Of a DNA stretch of 64,000 nt, positions 34,224 to 42,914 are shown piece by piece; position 1 is the stretch's first letter; each line of letters opens with the position of its first letter. The stretch lies in the NCBI GenBank assembly GCA_965221345.1, contig CBDCSD010000002.1, forward strand, positions 682,001 through 746,000, written 5' to 3'. The translations under genes were made by a program, and so were the position numbers. The notes below the pieces were generated by a model that was not told the DNA's origin, searched no databases, and was given only the letters and a program-made list of their open reading frames with translations. Source of the DNA: Bin5 sp965221345. Lineage in GTDB: Bacteria > Chloroflexota > Anaerolineae > Caldilineales > Caldilineaceae.

Positions 34224-34790
34224 GTGATAAACGCATTCAATCGCATTGTCGTCGTTGTGCTTTGGCTACTTCTGCTGGCCGGAATAGGCTACACGACGAT
34301 CTTTCCAGATAGTACCATCACCGCACTCCTGGGCAGTCTGTCATTGGCCCGGAACTTCCTGCGCGTGCAACAGCAGGCGAACGGCATGAATTTTCTGATC
34401 GGCCAGGTGGCGGTGGGCATTGTCGTGGTGTTCATTTTCGGCACCCTGCTGTGGTTGGAGCTATGGCCCCACCGTCAGCGCGGGGTGCGCATGAAAACGG
34501 TGAAAGGCAGCTCGGTGGAGTTGGACACCGATAGTATTGCCCGCCGTCTAACTTGGCACCTGGATCAGCTTGCCGATGTAATTACAGTGTTTCCAGACGT
34601 GAAATCCCGCGGCAATGCAGTTGACATCGAATTGGAGGTCGAGACCGCGCCCGATATCGACGTGTCGATGAAGACCGACGAGGTGGTGGAATCTACGCGG
34701 GACATCATCGAAGAGGGTATGGGGCTGCGGCTAGGCAAGTTGGACGTACGAATGCGCCATCTGCCCTTTGAAGATGAGTGGGAAGCGTGA
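34224..34790 (+). CDS. AmaP/Asp23-like membrane-anchored protein
   Basis: 188 residues, GTG start. The first helix (IVVVVLWLLLLAGIGYTTIF) and a second (VAVGIVVVFIFGTLLWLEL) form a membrane hairpin, the pattern of AmaP, the anchor of the Asp23 alkaline-shock protein. The cytoplasmic part, including VELDTDSIARRLTWHLDQLA and AVDIELEVETAPDIDVSMKT, resembles the Asp23 fold itself. It may support envelope-stress responses. The gene overlaps scpB by the sequence GTGA, so the two are coupled. Confidence 0.7.
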   Translation: MINAFNRIVVVVLWLLLLAGIGYTTIFPDSTITALLGSLSLARNFLRVQQQANGMNFLIGQVAVGIVVVFIFGTLLWLELWPHRQRGVRMKTVKGSSVELDTDSIARRLTWHLDQLADVITVFPDVKSRGNAVDIELEVETAPDIDVSMKTDEVVESTRDIIEEGMGLRLGKLDVRMRHLPFEDEWEA

Positions 34791-35323
34791 AGTTGAGCGC
34801 CCTGCTGGAGAGCCTGTTGTTCGTGGCGGTGGACCCGGTTACACCGGCGCAGCTTGCCCAGGCGTCAGGATGCCCTGAAGTGGAGGTGACCAAAGCGCTG
34901 GCCACCTTGCAGCAGGATTATGAGGAGGAGAATCGCGGGCTGCGGCTGCAGCGTCGCGACGGTCGCGTCCTGCTTGTCACCAACCCCGCGGCCTCCCAGG
35001 TGGTGGAAGATTTCCTCAATCTGGACATGAGAGTGCAGTTCAGCGCGCCGGCTCTCGAGACATTGGCCATCATCGCCTATCTCCATCCGGTGACGCGGGC
35101 GCAGGTGGAAGCGGTGCGAGGTGTAGACTGTTCGGGCGTGCTGCGCAAGATGCTGCAGCAGGGCCTGGTGGAGGAGTTTGACCGCCTGGAGGCGCCCGGC
35201 CGCCCTATCCGCTACGCCGTGACCGACCAGTTCATGCAGCATTTCGGGCTGACCAGCCTGGAGGAATTACCCCCTTTGGAGACAGATGCGGAGGCGGCCT
35301 CTGCGGAGTTGGCACAGGGTTAG
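34787..35323 (+). CDS. scpB: segregation and condensation protein B
   Basis: 178 residues, starting at GTG 34787 (GTGA overlap with the upstream gene; GTG 34778 is in frame too). ScpB dimers join the SMC-ScpA condensin that organises chromosomes. The two winged helices are seen in LSALLESLLFVAVDPVTPAQ and APALETLAIIAYLHPVTRAQ, with the signature VRGVDCSGVLRKMLQQGLVE and IRYAVTDQFMQHFGL. scpA is not next to it, although scpA-scpB is the usual order; an AmaP-like gene takes its place. Confidence 0.93.
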   Translation: MKLSALLESLLFVAVDPVTPAQLAQASGCPEVEVTKALATLQQDYEEENRGLRLQRRDGRVLLVTNPAASQVVEDFLNLDMRVQFSAPALETLAIIAYLHPVTRAQVEAVRGVDCSGVLRKMLQQGLVEEFDRLEAPGRPIRYAVTDQFMQHFGLTSLEELPPLETDAEAASAELAQG

Positions 35324-35401
35324 AACTGTTTTCCGGTAGCAGGTTGACTAAACCTTACCCGTTCTGCACGCACTGTTGCAGCACTGTCAGGCGGCTTCTT
35401 C

Positions 35402-35866
35402 TCACGCTTCATCCCCCGCAGCCCCCACCGCCGTTCCACCTTCAAGCAGAGGTGCATTCAACAATCGTTGCGCAATCCGCTCCGGTACCCGCGTCATGCG
35501 GCCGTCTCCATCAACGCAGATGTGTCGTGTGTGGCCATCGGCGTAGAGGAGGCCCGTCTGCCAGTTGCGGATCTCGTATGTGAACTCGATCTGACGGCTG
35601 CGCAACGACCCCAACCGTGTGATCACTTGTACGGCATCGCCAAAGCGGATGGCGCTGCGGTAGCGGCATTGCAGGTCGGTAACGGCGAAGTTGTAGCCGG
35701 CGCCGGCGATCTCGGTATAGGGCATCCCCGCCGCCGCCATCAAGGCGACGCGCCCGGCCTCGAACCAGACGACATATTCACTGTGGTGGACGACGCCCAT
35801 CTGATCGGTTTCGGCAAAGCGGACGGTTATGTCGAGTGGGACGGCGGCGTATTCAGTCTTGTCCAT
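35402..35866 (-). CDS. YbgC/4HBT-type acyl-CoA thioesterase
   Basis: 154 residues from ATG 35866 (two more codons are open to 35872). The hot-dog fold signature is VRFAETDQMGVVHHSEYVVW with the catalytic Asp in ETDQMG, followed by FEAGRVALMAAAG, FAVTDLQCRYRSAIRFGDAV and DGHTRHICVD. It hydrolyses short- or aromatic acyl-CoA. It overlaps the upstream hepT gene by a few codons, so it may be expressed with the toxin-antitoxin pair by accident of compaction. Confidence 0.92.
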   Translation of the reverse strand: MDKTEYAAVPLDITVRFAETDQMGVVHHSEYVVWFEAGRVALMAAAGMPYTEIAGAGYNFAVTDLQCRYRSAIRFGDAVQVITRLGSLRSRQIEFTYEIRNWQTGLLYADGHTRHICVDGDGRMTRVPERIAQRLLNAPLLEGGTAVGAAGDEA

Positions 35867-36332
35867 TTGCATCTGTCAGGGGATGATCGATCTTGTGTGG
35901 ATTGGCTCGGATCCAGCGCTGAAAGGCCGAACGAATGGACACCAAGTCTCCCAAATCCTCGACGCATACTCGATAGAGCTCTGCCGGGCTGACCTCGTGG
36001 TAGAAGTGGATCAACCGGTTTCGGTAACCTGCCATCTGTACAAAGATCTTTTCTTCGCCTTTGTCGAGGACTTTTCGCTCCGCCAGTAGTGTAGCAACAT
36101 CTCTGTAGGTGGCTGCAGGAATGCCAAACGCCTTGGAAAGAATGTGACGTCCGACATCAAATAGCGCTTCCAATGCACGGCGCAGACAAGACTCGGCTGT
36201 GTGGACGTTGCGGCTGTCGGCAAAGAAACTTTCCTCATCCTGCAGGGGTAACCGCTGGATCTGCCTGATCATCTCATCCAGCAGGGACAGGCGTTCGACA
36301 ATGACACGTCGGGAGAGATAGGTCGGGGTCAT
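35853..36332 (-). CDS. HepT-type HEPN toxin
   Basis: 159 residues. The DUF86 HEPN family pattern is seen: SRNVHTAESCLRRALEALFD, VGRHILSKAFGIPAATYRDV and the RNase motif R-N-R-L-I-H in GYRNRLIHFYHEVSPAELYR. HepT toxins cleave RNA and are neutralised by tri-AMPylation of the Tyr next to this motif, done by MntA; the Tyr in HFYHE is present. It overlaps the upstream mntA stop as ATGA. The pair is a type VII toxin-antitoxin system. Confidence 0.88.
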   Translation of the reverse strand: MTPTYLSRRVIVERLSLLDEMIRQIQRLPLQDEESFFADSRNVHTAESCLRRALEALFDVGRHILSKAFGIPAATYRDVATLLAERKVLDKGEEKIFVQMAGYRNRLIHFYHEVSPAELYRVCVEDLGDLVSIRSAFQRWIRANPHKIDHPLTDANGQD

Positions 36333-36760
36333 TTGGGTATGCCGAGGAGCAGGCGCGCTCTCTCTTCCTCCAAAAACGCGAGATCGCCCTCTTGCCGCAG
36401 GATGTAGAGGTCGAAGTTATCGGCCGCGTATTCGCTCTCGGCGTAGAGCCGTTCGCCATGGACGACTTCGGCCGCCAGAAAGGGGTTGGCGTTGTCCAGA
36501 TTGACTAGATCGATGTGCTCCACACCCAATAGATCCTGCAGTGCCTGCTCCAGCGCCACCTCGGTTTTCCAGTTGAATTCGGTGGCCGGTAGCGGCTTCA
36601 CGCCCAGATCCACGTCCGAGGGGCCTGGATCGAGGACAGTCTCCGGATCGTCCAGCCATGCCAGCACTTCCTTGGCGCGGCTGCCGAAACTATAGAGGAT
36701 AGCGACGCTGTGCTCACGGCAGAGCGCCTCCAACGCGACGCGTCGTCGATTCATGGCCAT
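36329..36760 (-). CDS. MntA-type nucleotidyltransferase antitoxin
   Basis: 143 residues. ILYSFGSRAKE and PSDVDLGVKPLP give the G-S-x-R and D-x-D nucleotidyltransferase motifs, with HIDLVNLDNANPFLAAEVV the third acidic block. The segment between GSRAKE and SDVDL is about ten residues longer than in minimal MNT proteins. It should AMPylate the HepT encoded directly downstream. The gene lies just upstream on the minus strand, in its own small operon. Confidence 0.87.
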   Translation of the reverse strand: MAMNRRRVALEALCREHSVAILYSFGSRAKEVLAWLDDPETVLDPGPSDVDLGVKPLPATEFNWKTEVALEQALQDLLGVEHIDLVNLDNANPFLAAEVVHGERLYAESEYAADNFDLYILRQEGDLAFLEEERARLLLGIPK

Positions 36761-36802
36761 GCCCAGCGTCCTGTACCGTTCCTTACTACGATTCCCAATC
36801 CA

Positions 36803-38233
36803 CTACATATGAATTGCCGAGCCCTCTACGCCGTGGGCCGCTTCCATCACTACTTCGGCCAGGGTCGGATGGGCATGCACGTTGTGCGCGATCTCGGCGG
36901 GCGTAAGTTCCATCATCTGCGCCAGAGACAGCTCCGGCAGCAGTTCGGTTGCATTCGGGCCGACAATGTGGGCGCCGAGGATCTCTCCGTATCTCTGATC
37001 GGTGACGATCTTGACAAAGCCGCCGCGTACGCCCTGAGCCTGGGCGGCGCCGTTCGGCATAAAGGGGAACTTGCCCACGTTGACAGGGTTGCCGGCCGCC
37101 CGGGCTTCGGCTTCAGTCATGCCCAGACTGGCGACCTGGGGTACGCAGAATGTGCAGCGGGGCATAAAGATGTAACGTTCGGCCGGAATTGGCATCGACG
37201 CCTGGCCGGCGATCCGTTCGGCGGCGACGATCGCCTGTGCGCTGGCCACGTGCGCCAGCGGCATTTTTCCGGTGCAGTCGCCAATAGCATAGATATTATC
37301 GCGGCTGGTGCGCATATACTCGTCGATTTCGACAAACCCTTCCCGATTGCGGTCTACGCCGGCGGCGTCGAGGCCGACGTCTTCGGTATTGGGTGAGATT
37401 CCTATCGCCAGCAGCACCTTCTCGACTTCAATTGTCTGGGCGCTCCCATCCTTCACGTTTTTGACCGATACCTTGACCGATCGTTCACCGACGTCAAAGC
37501 CTTCCGTGCGGCTCGAAGTCAGCACTTTGATACCCCGTTTCTGGAAGGCCCGCACGACTTCTTGCGCGACGTCCACATCCTCCAGCGGCAGGGCCTGGTC
37601 CATCATCTCGACGATCGTCACCTGCGCGCCGTAGGTAGCGTAGATGTGGCCCAGTTCCATACCGATCGGTCCTGCGCCCACCACCAGCAGTGACGCGGGG
37701 ATCTCGGTCAGACGGATGGCGTGTCGATACTGAAGAATACGCTCGCCATCCGCTTCGAGGCCGGGCAGATCGCGGGCGCGGGCGCCGGTGGCAACCACGA
37801 AACTGGCCGCAGTCACGGTCCGCGGCTCGCCGTCCGGGTTGAGCGGACCGGCGCTGACCTGTAGGGTATGGGCGTCGGTGAAGCGGGCATGCCCTTCAAT
37901 TACGTCAATGTTGTTCTTCCTCATCAGGAAACCAACGCCTTTTGTTTGGCGGTTGACGATCTGCAGGGAACGCCCGACCGCCGCGCCGTAGTCCACCTGC
38001 AAATTGTCAAAGCTGAGGCCAAACTCCTGCGCGTGCTGCAGCGTGTCCAGCACTTCGGCGCTCTTGATAAGCGCCTTCTTGGGAATGCAGCCCCAATTCA
38101 GGCAGACGCCGCCCAGATGTTCGCGTTCGATGAGCGCCGTCTTCAGATTCAACTGCGCGGCGCGAATCGCCGCCACATAACCGCCCGGCCCGGAGCCGAT
38201 GACGATCAGATCATAGTCATAGTTGCTTGCCAC
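36803..38233 (-). CDS. lpdA: dihydrolipoyl dehydrogenase
   Basis: 476-residue FAD enzyme that re-oxidises lipoamide (E3 of 2-oxo acid dehydrogenases). FAD motif VIGSGPGGYVAAIRAAQL, redox cysteines in GGVCLNWGCIPKKAL, NAD motif VVGAGPIGMELGHIYATYG, AIGDCTGKMPLAHVAS and the C-terminal His-Glu pair in VHAHPTLAEVVMEA are all present. The GTG start has GCGGAGG five bases upstream. The E2 acyltransferase gene precedes it in the operon. No E1 or glycine-cleavage gene is near. Confidence 0.96.
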   Translation of the reverse strand: MASNYDYDLIVIGSGPGGYVAAIRAAQLNLKTALIEREHLGGVCLNWGCIPKKALIKSAEVLDTLQHAQEFGLSFDNLQVDYGAAVGRSLQIVNRQTKGVGFLMRKNNIDVIEGHARFTDAHTLQVSAGPLNPDGEPRTVTAASFVVATGARARDLPGLEADGERILQYRHAIRLTEIPASLLVVGAGPIGMELGHIYATYGAQVTIVEMMDQALPLEDVDVAQEVVRAFQKRGIKVLTSSRTEGFDVGERSVKVSVKNVKDGSAQTIEVEKVLLAIGISPNTEDVGLDAAGVDRNREGFVEIDEYMRTSRDNIYAIGDCTGKMPLAHVASAQAIVAAERIAGQASMPIPAERYIFMPRCTFCVPQVASLGMTEAEARAAGNPVNVGKFPFMPNGAAQAQGVRGGFVKIVTDQRYGEILGAHIVGPNATELLPELSLAQMMELTPAEIAHNVHAHPTLAEVVMEAAHGVEGSAIHM

Positions 38234-38312
38234 AAATTCCTCCGCTTACACCAGTTGCCAGTGGCTGGTTATCACTGGTCACTGCAGTATATTGAAAGGT
38301 CAACCACTGTTG

Positions 38313-39638
38313 TTATGCGCCCCAGCTTTCCAGTCGCTTCACCACATTGCTCAGGAACCTGTCGGCGCCGAGGCCATCCAGAATCCGATGATCAAAGGCC
38401 AAGCTCAGGTAGCACATCGGGCGAATGGAGATGGTGTCGTCTGCGCTGGGCAGTAAGGGATCGGCGGGAGGGCCGTCTGTGCTACCGCCACTGTTCACGA
38501 CCGCACGTTTGCTGATCCTGCCTATTCCCAGAATGGCGGCCTGGGGCTGGTTGATGATCGGTGAACCCAGCAGGCTGCCGCTGGTCCCGTGGTTGGTCAC
38601 GGTAAAGGTGCCGCCGCGCACAGCATCCGGCGACAGTTCGCCGCGGCGGGCCTGTTCGGCCAGGTCGTTGACCGCGCGTGCCAGCCCCTGCAGATTGCGC
38701 TCGTCCGCATTGCGGATGACTGGAACAACCAGCCCGTCCACCACGGCGACGGCGATGCCCACATGGATGCGCTGGCCCAGGGCCAGCCCTGCGTCGGTCC
38801 AGCGGCTGTTCACCGTTGGATGTTCCCGCAGCGCAGCCGCGACCGCGGCCACAAAGTAGGGGGTGAAGGTCAGGCCGATCCCCTTTTGCGCGAGAGGCTC
38901 TTTGTGGGCTGCCCTGTGACGCACAACGGCCGTCATATCGGCCTCGAAAATCGTCACCACGTGGGGGCTGGTGCGCACACTGCGGCTCATGTGTTCAGCA
39001 ATCGCCCGCCGCATGTTGGAGAGGGGTTGCAGAACTTCGTCGGCGCCGACCTCGCCCTTGGTTTCCAGCGGTCTGCGGCCCGCGGCCAATGGTGTGTCTG
39101 GTAACTGTTCACTGGCAGCGGGCAGTTGCTGTTTGCGGGCAATAAACGCCAAGAGGTCTTTCTTGGTGATACGTCCCTGGCGGCCGCTCCCCTCTACCTC
39201 CGCCAAGTCGATGTCGTTCTCGGCGCTGATGCGGGCGACAACCGGACTGATGAATGCCCGGCCTACCGGCCTCGCGGCTGATGCGATTTCACCTGCGTTG
39301 CGAGAAGCGGGGAGAGAGGAAGAAGGGGCCGGTCGGTCGCTATCTTTACTCGACTCTTCAGTTTCTCCCGGCCCTTCTTGCTCCGCTATGCTCTCTTCTT
39401 CCTTGTCGCCGATGTAGGCAATGACAGAGCCAACCGGTACCGTTGTTCCCTCTGCCGCCAGAATCTTCAGCAGTATACCGGCCGCGGGCGCGGGCACTTC
39501 GGTGTCGATTTTGTCGGTGGTGATGTCCAGCAGAGGTTCCTGCCGTTCCACCGCTTCCCCAGGCTGCTTGAGCCAGCGGGCCACGGTTCCTTCAACCACC
39601 GTCTCGCCCAGTTGGGGCATCTTCACTGGAGTCGGCAT
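38313..39638 (-). CDS. 2-oxo acid dehydrogenase E2 acyltransferase
   Basis: 441 residues from ATG 39638, chosen for TTGGAG eight bases upstream; the nine earlier codons lie in an intergenic repeat. One lipoyl domain (MPQLGETVVEGTVARWLKQP, ITTDKIDTEVPAPAAG with the lipoylated Lys), a linker, an E1/E3-binding domain (FISPVVARISAENDIDLAEV, GRITKKDLLAFI), a second linker and the acyltransferase domain with AFDHRILDGLGADRFLSNV (catalytic His and Asp). It resembles branched-chain or pyruvate E2. The linker QQLPAASEQLPDTPLAAG is similar to the intergenic repeat family. E1 must be encoded elsewhere. Confidence 0.93.
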   Translation of the reverse strand: MPTPVKMPQLGETVVEGTVARWLKQPGEAVERQEPLLDITTDKIDTEVPAPAAGILLKILAAEGTTVPVGSVIAYIGDKEEESIAEQEGPGETEESSKDSDRPAPSSSLPASRNAGEIASAARPVGRAFISPVVARISAENDIDLAEVEGSGRQGRITKKDLLAFIARKQQLPAASEQLPDTPLAAGRRPLETKGEVGADEVLQPLSNMRRAIAEHMSRSVRTSPHVVTIFEADMTAVVRHRAAHKEPLAQKGIGLTFTPYFVAAVAAALREHPTVNSRWTDAGLALGQRIHVGIAVAVVDGLVVPVIRNADERNLQGLARAVNDLAEQARRGELSPDAVRGGTFTVTNHGTSGSLLGSPIINQPQAAILGIGRISKRAVVNSGGSTDGPPADPLLPSADDTISIRPMCYLSLAFDHRILDGLGADRFLSNVVKRLESWGA

Positions 39639-39655
39639 GGCTGGCGCTCCAACTG

Positions 39656-39712
39656 CAATTGCCAATGGCCAGTGGCTCGTAGCCAGTACCGGTCACTGGT
39701 CATTGATCGCTA
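39656..39712. repeat. intergenic ACTGGYCACTG-type repeat
   Basis: GCCAATGGCCAGTGGCTCGT, then GGTCACTGGTCATTGATCG, between the VOC and E2 genes. Clear member of the repeat family also seen at 38249-38290, 42098-42185 and 58920-58962. Confidence 0.6.
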
Positions 39713-39713
39713 C

Positions 39714-40097
39714 TTAAACCATGGGGGTCTTGCGCTGGACGAGTTGCACAGTAACCTGCCAGGGATCGCGCAGGAAACAGAGCTTATCCCCGCTTGGGGT
39801 GTTGTTGATCTCGCCGTCCGGGGTAGCGCCGGCCTGAATCAGGCGCTGGCGTTCGCTCTCCATGTCGTCCACGCTAAAGGCAAAATGCAGGTTGAAGGGG
39901 TTGATCTGGGCAAAGTCCAAATGCTCCATTTCTTCGTTGCTGTACAACTCCACCATGCTGCCATTGTCGTCGTAGACAAAGTTCATGTAGGGGGCGACAT
40001 CGCCGGCGGAGACGATTCGCAGTCCCAGATGCTCCCTCCACCACTGTGCCTGCTCGCGGACGTTCGGTACATTGATCGCAATGTGTTCAAGGTTCAT
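39714..40097 (-). CDS. VOC (glyoxalase/dioxygenase fold) family protein
   Basis: 127 residues. The start MNLEHIAINVPNVREQAQWW and the GLRIVSAGDVAPYMNFVYDD, GSMVELYSNEEMEHLDFA and LHFAFSVDDMESERQRLIQA blocks form the paired beta-alpha-beta modules of the VOC fold. Metal ligands would be His5, Glu in MVELY, His in NLHFAF and a C-terminal acidic residue. Substrate unknown. It is upstream of the E2/E3 genes on the same strand. Confidence 0.88.
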   Translation of the reverse strand: MNLEHIAINVPNVREQAQWWREHLGLRIVSAGDVAPYMNFVYDDNGSMVELYSNEEMEHLDFAQINPFNLHFAFSVDDMESERQRLIQAGATPDGEINNTPSGDKLCFLRDPWQVTVQLVQRKTPMV

Positions 40098-40320
40098 TGT
40101 TGTGCTCCGTTGGAAGATGGTTAAACGATAGCTCTATGACAACTCAATTGGACCGACCGTCAGGATTCCAAGCCCGAAGGCGGGTCCAGGATCACGTTCT
40201 TGTTCACAGCAACTAGAAGCTTTCGGCGCAGGGTAGGGCGCAAATCGAGTCTCGGCTGCTGGTCACAGCGTCTCTTAGGCGCTGCCCCGCCGTGCGCCGA
40301 GGGGACACACTTGCGTGCGT

Positions 40321-41871
40321 TTATGCGCCTGCAATTCGTTCGTAGCGGGTCGGTTCCCGCTCCATTTCGGCCTGAACAAAACGCTGTAGCAGGTTCGATT
40401 TAACTTCGGCGCAGGCCGGATCGTCCCAGCGATTGCGGCGCTCATCAGGGTCTTCCTGCAGGTCGAACAGTTCGCCGTCTGCGTGCCCTCGGTAGAGGGT
40501 CAGCTTGTAGCGCTTGTCCACCAGTGTGCGCAGGTGCAGAGCCGACGGCTGGTGGCGGTTCTCAACCAGAATATGATCGCGCGCCTGTTCAGCCGCGCCG
40601 GTCCACACGCCAAGCTGATTGGCGCCCTGCATTTGGCCAGGTATGTCGATGCCTGCCGCGTGCAGGAAAGTAGGCGCCAAGTCAACTAGCGATTGGAGCG
40701 AACTGTTCACCGCGCCGGCGGGAACTCGTCCAGGCCAACGCACCAGGAAGGGCAGGCGGATCAGATCTTCGTAATGAAAAGCGCCTTTGGCGATCAGTCC
40801 GTGTTGGCCGAGAAAGTGGCCATGATCGGTGCTGAAAACTACGAGCGTATTGTCGGCGATGCCCAGTTGATCCAGCCTGTCGAGGATTCGCCCGATCTCC
40901 CGGTCCATCAGGCTGACCATGCCGTAGTAGACGGCCATATTTTTACGCAACGCGGCCTGGTCATGCAGATGGCTGTTGAAGCCATGGTTGCCGTAGGGCG
41001 TTTCCTGCCAGGTGGAGAAGTCCGGTTGGCGCTGCTGCGTCTTGGCGAAGTGGGGAGGCATCGCATCCAGTTCGCCCGGCTCCAGCCTGCCCGGCACCAT
41101 TTCATCGGGATCGTACATCGACGCCCACGGCTCGGACACAAGATAGGGCGGATGCGGGTCGTGGAAGCTGCTCCAAAGGAAGAAGGGCTTGCCGGCGGCT
41201 GCGCTGCGCTCTATGGCTGCGATCGAACGCTCTGCGGTCCAGACGGAGTAGTGGTAGGCCTCCGGCAGGTCCCAAGCGTGTTCCCGTTTTGTTGCGTTGG
41301 GGTCGGGCGGCCATGCCTGGAAGAAATCCTGCCAGTCAGGCAGGCCGTTTTCCTCCATCCAGATGCCGTAATGCTGCCCCGCGTGCGCCTCGTCGGCATG
41401 ATTGCGCGCCACTACTACATGTTGAAAGCCGTACCACGGCCCGTGGAACTCTCGCCAGAAGTCGAGGTCGCGCAGGGTGGGCTGGCATTCGAGGGAGGTC
41501 TGTTCCGGGCGCGAAGCCAGCGGCTGAAAGTGGGCCTTGCCAATAAGGGCGGTGTCGTAACCGTTGGCATGAAGCACGTCACCCACGGTTGGCACATCTT
41601 CTGCCAGCTTCACGCCGATCGTCCAGCAGCCATGCCAGGCCGGGTATTGGCCCGTAATGATCGTTGACCGCGAGGGCGAGCAGACGGGATTGTTGCAATA
41701 GGCGCGGTCGAAGCGCACGCCTTCGCGGGAAAGCCGGTCCAGCGCGGGAGTCTGGATCCGGGGATTGGTTACGCCGAGGGTTGAGAAATGCTGCTGATCG
41801 CTCGTTATGAGCAGGATATTTGGTTGCGCTACCGCTTCGCTACTTGAGCGCGATTGGGGTGAAGTGGCCAC
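40321..41871 (-). CDS. type I sulfatase (alkaline phosphatase superfamily)
   Basis: 516 residues. The start QPNILLITSDQQHFSTLG gives the metal Asp, and CSPSRSTIITG is the C-x-P-S-R sulfatase motif whose Cys is oxidised to formylglycine. Further metal-site blocks are VVFSTDHGHFLGQHGL and KGAFHYEDLIRLPFLVRWPG. No signal peptide is visible, so it may act in the cytoplasm on small sulfated sugars, unlike most secreted sulfatases. The first 17 codons overlap a short palindromic repeat, so the true start could be near MATS or slightly downstream. It fits with use of sulfated glycans. No maturase gene is nearby. Confidence 0.92.
   Translation of the reverse strand: MATSPQSRSSSEAVAQPNILLITSDQQHFSTLGVTNPRIQTPALDRLSREGVRFDRAYCNNPVCSPSRSTIITGQYPAWHGCWTIGVKLAEDVPTVGDVLHANGYDTALIGKAHFQPLASRPEQTSLECQPTLRDLDFWREFHGPWYGFQHVVVARNHADEAHAGQHYGIWMEENGLPDWQDFFQAWPPDPNATKREHAWDLPEAYHYSVWTAERSIAAIERSAAAGKPFFLWSSFHDPHPPYLVSEPWASMYDPDEMVPGRLEPGELDAMPPHFAKTQQRQPDFSTWQETPYGNHGFNSHLHDQAALRKNMAVYYGMVSLMDREIGRILDRLDQLGIADNTLVVFSTDHGHFLGQHGLIAKGAFHYEDLIRLPFLVRWPGRVPAGAVNSSLQSLVDLAPTFLHAAGIDIPGQMQGANQLGVWTGAAEQARDHILVENRHQPSALHLRTLVDKRYKLTLYRGHADGELFDLQEDPDERRNRWDDPACAEVKSNLLQRFVQAEMEREPTRYERIAGA
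41826..41853. repeat. short repeat GCGCTACCGCTTCGCTACTT, copy 1
   Basis: GCGCTACCGCTTCGCTACTT followed by GAGCGCG at the 5' end of the sulfatase gene is repeated, with one change, at 50228-50256 upstream of a PhyH gene. The ends GCGCT/AGCGC are inverted, so it can fold. It encodes SRSSSEAVAQ in the sulfatase. Confidence 0.6.
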
Positions 41872-42234
41872 AGGCGTTCGTCTCGGAATCGAACTTCCTT
41901 ATTTGCTGGCAATCGTATCATATGCTGCAGGTGCGCGCTAGTCAACAGTGCGCTGGGGTACATCCTGAGATGGGGATAGAGTTCTGATAATCTCTGGTTT
42001 GAGATAGCAGAACACGTGTTTCCGGAATCCGTAGTACGCCGGCGTGAACGACCCTCCTGGGATTCACCTCTGTGCTATACTGAATCCGGCTCACCCCGGT
42101 GGCTGGTGACCAGTGCAGCTGCTGACTATCGATCGCTAGCCACCGAGTACTGAACGCCTGATGCTGAACACTGGTCACTGCAGTTCTCGTCATTACCCGG
42201 AGCAATTGACACAGCCGTTTAGCGCGAGGGGAAG
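41872..42234. other. divergent intergenic region with repeats
   Basis: 363 bases between the sulfatase and DinB genes. It holds half of a CATCCTGAGATGGGGATAG element (about 41954-41979) resembling the hairpin at 44529, and a long ACTGGYCACTG-type repeat (42098-42185). CTGTGCTATACTGAATCC near 42070 looks like a -10 region. No ORF is supported. Confidence 0.4.
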
Positions 42235-42720
42235 ATGACACAGACAGTTTTGCAGAGTGTGCAAGCCCACTGGCAGGATCTGCGCGGGCGCACTTATGAT
42301 TTGATGGATGTTTTGGCCGATGCCGACTTGAACGCCCGGCTTCCCTTCCCCGAATCCCAGAATATCCTCTACCAGTTCTACTGTATGTTGGGTACACAGG
42401 AGAGTTGGCCGCCCGTCCTGCTGGAAGGGCGGATGCGGGGCTGGGATTGCAGCCTGCAACCGGCGCCTGCCGGCGAGGTGTTGCCGATTGAACGCGTGCG
42501 ACAGGGCATGGAGGCCGCCGACGGGGCCTTGCGGGCGGCGTTCGAGCAGGTGGATTGGTTACGCGTCTTTGCGGATGGCACAACACCGCTGGCCGGTTAC
42601 TATCGACTGGTTGAACATGAAGCCCACCACCACGGCCAGTTGATCAACCTGATTTACGCCAACAACCTCCCCATCCCCGCCAGTTGGGCAGATTCCTGGG
42701 CGCTTACGCGCGACGAATAG
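42235..42720 (+). CDS. DinB family (DfsB/YfiT-like) metal-binding protein
   Basis: 161 residues of a four-helix bundle. Metal-binding His residues appear in the last helix block, YYRLVEHEAHHHGQLINLIY, the normal DinB pattern; the middle helix YQFYCMLGTQESWPPVLLEG has lost the usual first His. Members include thiol S-transferases and damage-inducible proteins of unknown function. It is monocistronic and followed by a strong terminator. Confidence 0.88.
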   Translation: MTQTVLQSVQAHWQDLRGRTYDLMDVLADADLNARLPFPESQNILYQFYCMLGTQESWPPVLLEGRMRGWDCSLQPAPAGEVLPIERVRQGMEAADGALRAAFEQVDWLRVFADGTTPLAGYYRLVEHEAHHHGQLINLIYANNLPIPASWADSWALTRDE

Positions 42721-42810
42721 AGCTGTTCCGAGCGCTACCGCGGCGCGCGTTGCAGAGGGCACTTGAGCCGACAGGAGGATTCCATTCTGACGGAGGCGAT
42801 GTACACAAAT

Positions 42811-42852
42811 AGAGCGGCAGTCTCACATGGAAACTGCCGCTCTTTTCTTCTT
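42811..42852 (+). terminator. rho-independent terminator after dinB-like gene
   Basis: AGAGCGGCAGT (42811-42821) pairs perfectly with ACTGCCGCTCT (42833-42843), 11-base loop, followed by TTTCTTCTTG. It ends the DinB transcript, and its A-rich other side may also help the convergent SH3 gene. Confidence 0.8.
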
Positions 42853-42914
42853 GTCTGCAACTGGCTGACCAGCGCTGCCGGCATACGCATAGTTGAAAAG
42901 CCAATACAGCTTCG

